The translations under genes and the position numbers were made by a program. Of a stretch of DNA of 64,000 nt, positions 53,327 to 60,812 are shown in pieces. A model generated the notes under the pieces. That model saw only the letters and a list, made by a program, of their open reading frames with translations, had not been told where the DNA came from and ran no database searches. The DNA is from Sphingopyxis witflariensis (GTDB taxonomy: Bacteria > Pseudomonadota > Alphaproteobacteria > Sphingomonadales > Sphingomonadaceae), in contig NZ_NISJ01000003.1 of the NCBI RefSeq assembly GCF_002205635.1, positions 156,397 to 220,396 of the forward strand, written 5' to 3'. Position 1 is the stretch's first letter. Each line of letters begins with the position of its first letter.

Positions 53327-53341
53327 GTTCTTTTTTTGTTC
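53327..53341. promoter_or_regulatory. LexA (SOS) box upstream of avcD
   Basis: GTTC-TTTTTTT-GTTC is an exact GTTC-N7-GTTC match 102 bases upstream of the avcD start. The T-only spacer lowers its information, but the position relative to a promoter-like TTGACT (minus strand) is right for repression. Confidence 0.6.
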
Positions 53342-53470
53342 CTACAAATTGCCGCCAGAGTCAAATGGTAATTTCGGCGCAAACGGTTTGGTTGTAGCGA
53401 CCGCTTTCAGGCGCTCCTCACTTTAGGTCCGAACGGCCGACATCAGGCGCGAAGCAGTCGCATGCTCCAA

Positions 53471-54400
53471 CTATCCTGCGGCGCGTGCCGTCTCCTCTAG
53501 CTGCGCAATACGCTCGCTGCAGATGCTCTCCACAATCGCGGCGAGAGCCTCGACGCGGGCGCCGAGCCAAGTCAGTTCGTCTTCAGAAATCCGATAATGT
53601 TTCGAATATCGGGCCTTGATGTAGGCTTCTTTCAGCTTCTCGAAGCGCGACCGGTCAGCCTTCGTCTCGCGCGGCCAAGCGACGATCAGCCGCGTATCGA
53701 GCCGCTCTGCCTGCGTCCTCAAGAACGCCAGATTATGGACGTGCGGCGTGTAAAATGAACAGACTAGCAAAGCGCAGTGGTAATAGCTTTCAACCGACTG
53801 ATGCAGAAGAAACGCGGCCTTTTTGGTCCATCCGCGCTGCCTTGCGAATGATGCTGTTTCGAAAAACTCCCCGCCGCTCGGATACCACCCGTCGAAATAT
53901 TCCCGCGCCATTTCCAGCGCCGCATGCGGCGTTTTCGGCTGCGGCTCGGGCAATTCATCGTCGACCGCCTGATAAATGGCGATCCCGTCGCACGCGACGT
54001 CCATGAAGAAATAGCGCCCCTGCGACAGCCCGGAATTCACCTCGCCGGTGCTATGCACGATGAAGTTTACCGGCGTGCGCAGCGTCTTCGTGACCGACAG
54101 CTCGCGGATCAGCCGGTCGTCGAGCTTCGACCAATATTCGACGCGATCGGTCAGCCTGTCGTCGTTGACGACAATCAACAGGTCATAGTCCGACTGGTAG
54201 CCCTTGGCGGTGTGCGGCTCATCGACCCATCCGCCGCGCGCATAGCTGCCGTAGAGGATGATCTTGGAGATGCGCCCCTTGCGCTTCCAGTCCTGCGTCG
54301 CGAGCGCGAGCGCATCCTCGAATTCTTCGAAGACGATCTGGACGATGCGTTCGAGTTCGCGCTGTTTGTGCGGGGGGAGATGATCGAGACTGCTGCGCAT
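53471..54400 (-). CDS. Fused MNT-type nucleotidyltransferase and HEPN protein
   Basis: A 309-residue protein. Residues about 10-110 form a minimal nucleotidyltransferase with GSYARGGW and the acidic SDYDLLIVV. The C-terminal half is HEPN-like: helices with FLLHQSVESYYHCALLV and KARYSKHYRIS. In MNT-HEPN toxin-antitoxin pairs the MNT enzyme AMPylates and silences the HEPN RNase; here both are in one chain. ATG 54400 is chosen, since the longer frame overlaps the DUF736 gene. It sits among ICE maintenance genes, so it may serve stability or defence. Confidence 0.85.
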   Translation of the reverse strand: MRSSLDHLPPHKQRELERIVQIVFEEFEDALALATQDWKRKGRISKIILYGSYARGGWVDEPHTAKGYQSDYDLLIVVNDDRLTDRVEYWSKLDDRLIRELSVTKTLRTPVNFIVHSTGEVNSGLSQGRYFFMDVACDGIAIYQAVDDELPEPQPKTPHAALEMAREYFDGWYPSGGEFFETASFARQRGWTKKAAFLLHQSVESYYHCALLVCSFYTPHVHNLAFLRTQAERLDTRLIVAWPRETKADRSRFEKLKEAYIKARYSKHYRISEDELTWLGARVEALAAIVESICSERIAQLEETARAAG

Positions 54401-54476
54401 TGCGGTCACCCTAACAAGGTGGCGACACCCTTGCACGCCGAGATTGAACCAGGCGCCAGGATGCCGCCGACGGCGG

Positions 54477-54800
54477 TCAATCTGCGGGATTCCACAGCAG
54501 CGCATAAACGTCGGGATTGTCCTGTCCTGCCGCCCGGCCAAGGTTGGCATAGATGCGGCGCGGCCCGAACTCGGGCGCTTCGAGGGTCAAGGATACATAG
54601 AGATTGCCCGACGCTTCGCTACGGCGCAGCCACCCGGCGCCGCATTCGACGCCGTTCGACCAGACGCGATAGTCCGGCTGGACTTCGCCGCTCTTGCTCG
54701 GGTTGGGGCGGATTTCGATGGGGACGCGGATCGAGATCGTCGAGAGCTGGCCCACAAAGCCCTTCTCGTTCGTTCCGCTGACAAGACCGATTGCGGCCAT
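54477..54800 (-). CDS. DUF736 family protein
   Basis: A 107-residue protein of the DUF736 family, small beta-rich proteins found in ICE and plasmid backbones. The start MAAIGLVSGTNEKGFVGQLSTI and the pattern WLRRSEASGNLYVSLTLEAP are typical, ending DVYALLWNP. A second DUF736 start is fused to trbG at 37624. Only one complete DUF736 remains in the island. Confidence 0.88.
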   Translation of the reverse strand: MAAIGLVSGTNEKGFVGQLSTISIRVPIEIRPNPSKSGEVQPDYRVWSNGVECGAGWLRRSEASGNLYVSLTLEAPEFGPRRIYANLGRAAGQDNPDVYALLWNPAD

Positions 54801-55099
54801 GATATTGCTCCTGCGAAGCCCGGGGCCATCCCCGGGGCACCGGCGGCCAGGGAATGGCGTCAGGCCCGCGCACGCACCCGAAGGGCCGGAGCGACAGCGG
54901 AGGACGGCGGCGCACCGGCTTTTTGCGCGCGAAGCGCCCGCGAGGAGGCCGCCTGCGGCCGGGGAAAAAGGTGGTGCGCCGCCGTTGCGCGCACGGGCGC
55001 GCTATTCATCTCGCCGGATCTGCACCGGCTGGCTCCGTGCGTGCCGGAATGGAGATGGACGGCAAGGATTTGCTCACCGGATCACGCTATGGGCAGCGC

Positions 55100-55768
55100 A
55101 TGAGACTGACGATCACCGCCGCCTTCCTTCTTTTCTCCCTCCCTGCCTCAGCGCAGCAGGTCAGCGGCCCGGCCCGCGCGGCCGACGGGGATTCGCTCGA
55201 TCTCAGCGGAATTTCGGTGCGGCTCTTCGGGGTCGATGCGCCCGAGCTGGCGCAGAATTGCGAACGTGGCGGCGCGTCCTGGCCTTGCGGAAAACAAGCC
55301 GCGTCGAAGCTCGCGACGCTCGTCGCTGGAACATCGGTCGTGTGCGAGCAGAAGGATGTCGACGATTATGGCCGGATCGTCGCCACCTGTCGCGCGGGTT
55401 CGGTCGATCTCGGCGGCGCGATAGTCGATGCGGGGCTTGCGGTCGCCCTGCCGCATTTCAGCGACCGCTATGTTGCTACCGAAGCTCGCGCCCGCGCTGC
55501 CGGTCTCGGCGTGTGGGCCGGCACGTTCCAGATACCGGCGGACTATCGCGCAGCGCATCCGAGGCCGGGGCGCCGAACGCCGGGCCTTTCGCGAGACGCG
55601 GCGCCAGTCCGTGTGCCAGGGCCGAGGCCGACCGGAGCCTATTTCCGCAATTGCAAGGAAGCCTGGGCGGCGGGTGCGGCTCCGCTCCGCCGAGGTCATC
55701 CCGGTTACCGGCCGGAAATGGACGGCGACGGCGACGGGATCGCCTGCGAGCCCTATCGCGGACGTTAG
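55100..55768 (+). CDS. Secreted thermonuclease (SNase) with excalibur domain
   Basis: A 222-residue exported nuclease. The signal peptide (MRLTITAAFLLFSLPASAQ) starts at ATG 55100. The staphylococcal-nuclease fold has ADGDSLDLSGISVRLFGVDAPE (Asp, Arg, Glu of the active site) and DVDDYGRIVATC. A C-terminal excalibur calcium-binding motif, MDGDGDGIACE, follows FRNCKEA. Thermonucleases are common in ICE regions and may degrade DNA in the periplasm. The frame upstream of 55100 is not protein-like. Confidence 0.9.
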   Translation: MRLTITAAFLLFSLPASAQQVSGPARAADGDSLDLSGISVRLFGVDAPELAQNCERGGASWPCGKQAASKLATLVAGTSVVCEQKDVDDYGRIVATCRAGSVDLGGAIVDAGLAVALPHFSDRYVATEARARAAGLGVWAGTFQIPADYRAAHPRPGRRTPGLSRDAAPVRVPGPRPTGAYFRNCKEAWAAGAAPLRRGHPGYRPEMDGDGDGIACEPYRGR

Positions 55769-55796
55769 CGCGTCATCCTCATGCGTCCGCTATGCC

Positions 55797-55848
55797 AAAA
55801 AAAGACCCGCCCAGTGTGCATGTCCTTACGAACAGAGACCGGGCGGGT
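55797..55848 (-). terminator. Minus-strand terminator with no gene before it
   Basis: ACCCGCCC pairs with GGGCGGGT across 28 bases, and on the minus strand the stem is followed by seven T. The nearest minus-strand gene upstream is the truncated parB about 640 bases away, so it may end a small RNA from the 55849-56229 gap. Confidence 0.6.
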
Positions 55849-56229
55849 GCGATGATGTCCACATAGGGTAATAATCCGATCAAATCCATGACCGCGTTGC
55901 AGCGCAACAAGGAATAGGGCCCGTCGGGCAAAGACGAATCATAGCCTCACGCGACAAATCGAGGTCTCCAGCCAAAAAGACTCAATCTGGACCCAATTGC
56001 GTGGCGCGGGCTTGCCCTGACGTTACGTCCGGCTATGCTTACCATGCACCGGGCCAGAAGGCGCGCGGTGCCGGAACGTAAGAATTCTGCTCGGGCCTTT
56101 ATGATATTCCCATCCGTTGCCGGGTGGCCGACGCGTATGTCCAGGCCTTCGGGCTAAAGGCGGCGGCGCATATTTTTCCGAGTATGTTCTTACCTCCCGG
56201 CATCCTGCCTTCCGGTCCGACCGGAGGCG
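55849..56229. other. Intergenic stretch with an inverted repeat
   Basis: No protein gene is seen. An inverted repeat TTACGTCCGGC (56023-56033) / GCCGGAACGTAA (56070-56081), with a one-base bulge, lies upstream of the sigma-factor gene and could be an operator or RNA hairpin. Confidence 0.4.
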
Positions 56230-56667
56230 ATGGACATGGATTTCGAAGACGAACAGAAGCGCGCACCGGCCCTGAGCAGCGGCGACCCCGTGCCGCCGTC
56301 CGACTGGACAGGCTTTGGTTCAACGGCGAGCATGGAAGCGATCTATACTGCGCATCAGCCTGCGCTGGCGCGCTTTCTGCGCCGCCGCGCGCCGAAGCAG
56401 GATCTCGGCGATCTCGTCCAGGAATGCTTCCGCCGCCTTGCCATGGCGAAGGGCGGAAAGCTGGCCCTGATCGAAAAGCCCGGAGCCTATCTCGTCAGCA
56501 CCGCACGCAACCTGCTCACCGATCGCGCGCGCGCCGATACTGCGCGCCTGACATCGCAGCACCATAGCTTCGAGGATGAGGATATCGCCGGCCCCGACCC
56601 CCATGCAGCGCTCGAGGCGCGCGACACGATGCGGCGCGTCGGCGAGGCGATCGAGAAATTAAAGCCC
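56230..56667 (+). pseudogene. Sigma-70 family (ECF) sigma factor, truncated before region 4
   Basis: The 146 recognisable residues cover an N-terminal tail and sigma region 2 (LARFLRRRAPKQDLGDLVQECFRRL, KPGAYLVSTARNLLTDRARA). The protein stops matching at EAIEKLKP, just where region 4, which reads the -35 element, should begin. After 56667 the frame continues for 12 unrelated residues to a stop at 56706. The start ATG has a good CCGGAGGC site. Without region 4 it cannot work as a normal ECF factor. Confidence 0.82.
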
Positions 56668-57242
56668 CAAACTGGTTCTATATCGACCGAGAAGGCCATC
56701 AGCTGATCGAGGGTCATGTCGTCCTCAGCGTAGATGTCGTGCAGCTTCGGCGAAACGTCGGCGAGCTTGAGGCGCTGCTTCACGACCGCCGGGGTGACCA
56801 TGAAGGTCGCCGCCACGGTTTCGATGTCGCTGCCCTGCTCGACGAGCTTCTGCATGGCGCGGAACTGGTCGAGCGGGTGCAAAGGCTCGCGATGGACATT
56901 TTCGGCCAGCGAATCTTCCTCGGCCGAGACGGCGTCATCGTCGCGCACGATGCAGGGCACCGGCTCCGTCTTGGCCATGCGACGCTGCTTCACGAGCTGC
57001 TGCAGCGCCCGAAAGCGGCGCCCGCCGGCAGGGACTTCGTAGCGCCCCGTCTCGTTGCCTTCATCGTCGCGCAGCGCCCGAACCGTCAGGCTCTGGAGCA
57101 GGCCGCGCCGTTCGATGTCGGCTGCAAGGCCGTCGATCGACACACCTGCCTTGACGCGCCGCACATTGGCCTGGCTCAGCATGAGGGCGCTGAACGGGAT
57201 GTCCCGCGCGCCACTGAGCGTGATCTTCGTATGTTTCGTCAT
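56487..57242 (-). pseudogene. ParB/RepB-family partition protein, truncated
   Basis: The start MTKHTKITLSGARDIPFSAL at ATG 57242 and the ParB N-domain (VPAGGRRFRALQQL, SLAENVHREPLHPLDQFRAM, FMVTPAVVKQRLKLADVSPK) are intact. The match ends at LDQLMAFSV near 56702. The frame then reads antisense through the sigma-factor gene to 56487. ParB proteins of this ICE type usually continue for several hundred residues. It ends at the same junction as the sigma factor, so one deletion removed the ends of both genes. Confidence 0.85.
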
Positions 57243-57362
57243 GACTCGTCTCCATGACGGGCCGCCGCGAGACTCTCTCCCGGCTTTCAACCCGCCATGG
57301 CTCCGGCGCAGCCCTCTTCCTCTAGGGAAGCGGACCACGCCGAACCGAGAGTGGACGCCGGA

Positions 57363-58556
57363 TCAGCGCACCGACGCGAGCAATTTTGCTCCCTTTCCTT
57401 CAAGCTCCAGCCGCGCGTCCTGATGCGGGCGATCCCGGGCCACAGCATTGATGCCCTGGACGAAATCGAAGATCGACGATGGCGGATGTCCTTCTTCTTG
57501 CAGGACGGTGGCGATGATCTTTTCGGTCTCGCCTTTCGAGAAACCCCGCTTGCGGAGGAAATTCTGTCGCTCGTCGGCGTCGCGTGCGACGATGGCAGCC
57601 CGAGACGCCTTGATTCCATCCAGGAATGAACCCGGCGATGACGACGCGAAGCGCTCAAGAGCTGGCGCAGCCTCCTGCGCGAATCGTCCAGCTGCGAACT
57701 TGCTGTGGCGGATGCTGATTTCCTCAAAGCCTTCCGCGCCCCAGATATTCCGGTTCATGCAAACGGCCCGAAGGTAGAAGGTCGCCATGCCGAGCGTTTT
57801 CGACCCAACTTCGCTGTTCCAGCAATAGAAGCCGCGAAAGAAGGGATCGGGATCCCCGTTGGGCAGTCGCCCCGCCTCGATCGGGTTCATATCGTCGACG
57901 AGAAAGAGAAACACGTCGCGGTCGCTCGCATAGAGCGTCGTCGTGTCCTTTGTGACCTCAACAAACGGATTGTGCCGCATCGTCGACCAATCGAGCATGC
58001 CCGGCACTTTCCAGCGCGTGTCGCCCGTTCCATTGCCCGCGATCTTCATGACCGCCGACACCAGCTGATGGTCCCAGATGCGCCCATAATCCGGGCCGGT
58101 GACAGCACGCAGTTCGGTGCGGCCGTCGCCAGTCTCCAGGGTTTTCACCAACTCGCCGCGATGCGCGAGCAACCCGTGCTGCATGTTGATCCCCGCCAGG
58201 GCCGCAGGCAGCTGGCGCAAATAGCCCGAAGGTGCGCCCACAAGGCTGCAGAGCTGGCCGAAGGACCAATGGGTCGGCGCCACAGGCGCGTCGCGGTCAG
58301 GAAGCAGGAGGGTGAGCCGCTCCGGATTGTCGGTGGCGGCCTCGACGCGGATCGCGCGCGTCTCGACTGTCCGGGACGTTGCGGCCTCGGCACGCGCGCG
58401 GACCGCGTCAAAAAGCTCGTCCAAGGAAAGGTAGCGCTCGTCCTCGGGGCGCGAGAACCATTCGGATGAAACGCGGCCAATGCGCTGACCGCGCGAGATA
58501 TCGACCTTGTAGCCCGGCGCGTGATCGGCGGGCGCCGCTTGGATGGGGTGGGTCAT
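57363..58556 (-). CDS. DUF932 domain protein (ICE/plasmid backbone)
   Basis: A 397-residue protein of the DUF932 / phage-plasmid-like TIGR03299 family, regularly found beside parB in ICEs and plasmids. Family features include HWSFGQLCSLVGAPSGYLRQLP, AVTGPDYGRIWDHQLVSAV, LYASDRDVFLFLVDD and FYLRAVCMNRNIWG. ATG 58556 is chosen. Its biochemical role is unknown. It is the last island gene before the right attachment site. Confidence 0.9.
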   Translation of the reverse strand: MTHPIQAAPADHAPGYKVDISRGQRIGRVSSEWFSRPEDERYLSLDELFDAVRARAEAATSRTVETRAIRVEAATDNPERLTLLLPDRDAPVAPTHWSFGQLCSLVGAPSGYLRQLPAALAGINMQHGLLAHRGELVKTLETGDGRTELRAVTGPDYGRIWDHQLVSAVMKIAGNGTGDTRWKVPGMLDWSTMRHNPFVEVTKDTTTLYASDRDVFLFLVDDMNPIEAGRLPNGDPDPFFRGFYCWNSEVGSKTLGMATFYLRAVCMNRNIWGAEGFEEISIRHSKFAAGRFAQEAAPALERFASSSPGSFLDGIKASRAAIVARDADERQNFLRKRGFSKGETEKIIATVLQEEGHPPSSIFDFVQGINAVARDRPHQDARLELEGKGAKLLASVR

Positions 58557-58749
58557 GGCAAATCTCCGCGACGAGCGCCCGGAGCCTCTCTCCAAGACCT
58601 TGCCCGTCACGGGTTTCCCCGTTCCCCTCTCACTCTATGGGCCAGCGGGCGTAGCGCGCCGGGCCCGCGGACTGGCGCGGCGTATGCCGCGCGCGAGACA
58701 GGCAAGGCACGCGAAAGCTGCCGTGCCTATCCGTATCTGCGATATTTTC

Positions 58750-58768
58750 TGGAGACATTGTGGAGACA
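58750..58768 (+). promoter_or_regulatory. Paired TGGAGACA repeats, probable integrase arm sites (right)
   Basis: TGGAGACA at 58750 and 58761, again 11 bases apart, about 80 bases from attR. The sequence and step are the same as at 17361, although the flanks are not alike. Confidence 0.6.
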
Positions 58769-58844
58769 ATGCGGTGGGTCATTGCCCGTGTCACCACAAA
58801 ACGCGCTGACCGCGCGACACTAAGTGACTGATTTTCTGAGAAAA

Positions 58845-58891
58845 ACTGGAGCGGGCGAAGGGATTCGAACCCTCGACCCCAACCTTGGCAA
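58845..58891 (-). repeat. attR: 47-bp repeat within tRNA-Gly
   Basis: Identical to 17195-17241 and forms the 3' two thirds of the complete tRNA-Gly gene. It marks the right island junction. Confidence 0.92.
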
Positions 58892-58921
58892 GGTTGTGCT
58901 CTACCCCTGAGCTACGCCCGC
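58847..58921 (-). tRNA. tRNA-Gly (anticodon GCC)
   Basis: The minus strand folds as a full cloverleaf. The acceptor GCGGGCG pairs with CGCCCGC; the D arm contains GTAGCTCAGGGGTAGAGC. The anticodon arm CAACC-TTGCCAA-GGTTG carries anticodon GCC, and the T arm has GGTTCGAATCC. U-CCA is encoded at the 3' end. The island's attR lies inside it, and integration has kept the tRNA whole. Confidence 0.96.
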
Positions 58922-59135
58922 TCTGGCGGCTGAAACCGGGCGGTTCCAGCGGGTGAGGCGGGCCATTAGCATCGGGTTTTTGACTCGGCAACCCCCCTCA
59001 GCCTTTTCAATGCAATTAAAGTCGAAGGGTTGGCATATTGAACGCAAATCCCACATAGATGCGACGAGAGTTTTTTCCGGCTGATGCCGAAACGGCACCG
59101 GCCGGGCGCAGCCAATGAACAAGGAGCATCACCGC

Positions 59136-60047
59136 GTGGCCACTTTGGGTCTGAACCCCGCCGAGAAGGAAGCCGTCGAAGCTTTCCGCCGCGACGTCGT
59201 CGATCCGTCGATGACCAGCCTCGTCATCCTCGATTTCTGGGCCGAATGGTGCGGACCGTGCAAACAGCTGGGCCCGGTGCTCGAAAAGGTCGCCGCCGAC
59301 TATGCCGACAAGGGCGTGACGCTGGTGAAGGTCGACGTCGATGCGAATCGCTTCATCGCCAGCCAGTTCCAGGTCCAGTCGATCCCGACCGTCTATGCGA
59401 TCTTCCAGGGCCAGCCGGTCGCCAATCTGACCAACGCGCGCACCGAGAGCCAGCTCAAGACGATCCTCGACCAGCTACTTGCGCAATTGCCGATCGAAAG
59501 CGAAGCGACCGCGCGCGCGGTCGAGATCGCACCGCTCATCGAAATGGGCGAAAATATATTGGCCGAGGGTGATGGCCCGCGCGCCGCGAGCGTCTTTGCC
59601 CAGATCCTCGACATCGCGCCCGACAATGCCGCCGCGCATGGCGGGCTGATTCGCGCGATGCTCCTCGCGGGCGATATCGAAAGCGCGCAGGCTGCGCTGG
59701 GTGCGGTGCCCGCCGAAATCGCCGAAGACCCCGCAATCGCGCAGGCCCGGAGCGCGCTCGCGCTCGCCGCCGATGCCCCCGACGCGGGTGAGCTTGCGGG
59801 CTTTGAAGCCGCGGTCGCCGCCAACCCCGACGATCATCAGGCGCGGTTTGATCTCGCGAGCGCTCAGATCGGCGCGGGCCAGCGCGATGCCGCCGCCGAC
59901 AATCTGCTCCACATCGTCGCCGCCGACCGCGAATGGCAGGAGGACGCAGCGCGCGCCAAATTGCTGTCGCTGTTCGAAGCGGTCGGGCTGGAGGATCCGT
60001 GGGTCGCGGCGCAGCGCCGCCGTCTGTCGCTGATCCTGTTCGGCTGA
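59136..60047 (+). CDS. Thioredoxin-TPR protein (YbbN/CnoX family)
   Basis: A 303-residue protein with an N-terminal thioredoxin domain, active site WCGPC, cis-Pro in SIPTVYAIFQG, and a C-terminal TPR half rich in Ala. In E. coli this family (CnoX) protects proteins from overoxidation and hands them to GroEL. GTG 59136 is preferred because AAGGAG lies 8 bases before it, inside the longer frame from ATG 59115. It is overlapped by the next gene (TGATG). Confidence 0.93.
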   Translation: MATLGLNPAEKEAVEAFRRDVVDPSMTSLVILDFWAEWCGPCKQLGPVLEKVAADYADKGVTLVKVDVDANRFIASQFQVQSIPTVYAIFQGQPVANLTNARTESQLKTILDQLLAQLPIESEATARAVEIAPLIEMGENILAEGDGPRAASVFAQILDIAPDNAAAHGGLIRAMLLAGDIESAQAALGAVPAEIAEDPAIAQARSALALAADAPDAGELAGFEAAVAANPDDHQARFDLASAQIGAGQRDAAADNLLHIVAADREWQEDAARAKLLSLFEAVGLEDPWVAAQRRRLSLILFG

Positions 60048-60697
60048 TGACCGCCGCCGCGCCTTTGACCATCCAGCGGATCGCGATTTTTCCGCTGCCC
60101 GGCGCGGTGCTGTTTCCCAGGCTTCACCTGCCGCTGCATATTTTCGAGCCGCGCTATTCCGCGATGGTGCAGGAGGTGCTGGCGCGCGATCGCCAGATCG
60201 GAATGATCCAGCCGCGCCAGCTTCCCGGCGAAGAGAATCGCGAGCCGCCCGCGCTTTATGACATTGGCTGCGTCGGCCGCATCATCGATGTCGAGGCGCT
60301 CGACGAAGGGCGCTTCAACCTGGTGCTCGAAGGCGTCGCGCGTTTCCGCGTCCGCCACGAACTTGATGTCACGACCCCGTTCCGCCAAGTCGAGGCAGAG
60401 ATAGAGATGGAAGCCGAAGAAGCCGCAGTGCTTTCGAGCATCGAGCGCGCCAGCCTCGAGCGCGAGGCGAAGCGATTCGCGCAACGTCAGGGCTATGTCG
60501 TCGACTGGGATTCGGTCGGCCAGCTCGACGATGCGACCCTGGTGAACGGCATTGCGCAGGTCGCGCCTTTCGATGCCGCCGCGAAGCAGGCGCTGCTCGA
60601 GGCGACACCGATCGACGCGCGCGCCGAACTGGTCGTCCAGCTGATGCAGTTTTTCGGGCGCTTTGACGGCGATGACGGGCGCGTCACGCTGCAATAG
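60047..60697 (+). CDS. LON-substrate-binding-domain protein
   Basis: A 216-residue protein equal to the N-terminal domain of Lon protease without ATPase or protease parts. IFPLPGAVLFPRLHLPLHIFEPRY is the family signature. The start ATG 60047 overlaps the thioredoxin-TPR stop. The pair is commonly adjacent in alphaproteobacteria and may act together in protein quality control. Confidence 0.92.
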   Translation: MTAAAPLTIQRIAIFPLPGAVLFPRLHLPLHIFEPRYSAMVQEVLARDRQIGMIQPRQLPGEENREPPALYDIGCVGRIIDVEALDEGRFNLVLEGVARFRVRHELDVTTPFRQVEAEIEMEAEEAAVLSSIERASLEREAKRFAQRQGYVVDWDSVGQLDDATLVNGIAQVAPFDAAAKQALLEATPIDARAELVVQLMQFFGRFDGDDGRVTLQ

Positions 60698-60729
60698 GCT
60701 TCAGGCCGAAAACGATCAGTATCTGCGCC

Positions 60730-60807
60730 GTTCGTGTCGAGCGAAGTCGAGACACCCATCGGCGTTGCGCAAGGTCGAAGGGCATCTCGACTTCGCGCGA
60801 TACGAAC
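60730..60807. repeat. Palindromic intergenic repeat (GTTCGTGTCGAGCGAAGTCGAGA type)
   Basis: Two 23-bp arms match at 21 positions as an inverted repeat across 32 bases, between convergent genes. This is a different family from the repeats near 5.3 and 7.2 kb. Confidence 0.75.
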
Positions 60808-60812
60808 GGAAC

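Larger units (their letters stand above)
17195..58891. mobile_element. tRNA-Gly genomic island (degraded integrative conjugative element)
   Basis: A perfect 47-bp direct repeat, the 3' part of tRNA-Gly(GCC), bounds 41.7 kb. A tyrosine integrase lies beside the left copy and the complete tRNA at the right copy. Core genes lie on both outer sides. Inside are metal resistance, SOS/mutagenesis and defence-like genes, plus scraps of a trb-type conjugation module (trbI, trbG fusion, DUF2274) and ICE maintenance genes (DUF736, thermonuclease, parB, DUF932). No relaxase, TraG/VirD4 or TrbE is visible, so self-transfer is unlikely. Excision may still be possible because the integrase and both ends look intact. 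Confidence 0.9.
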
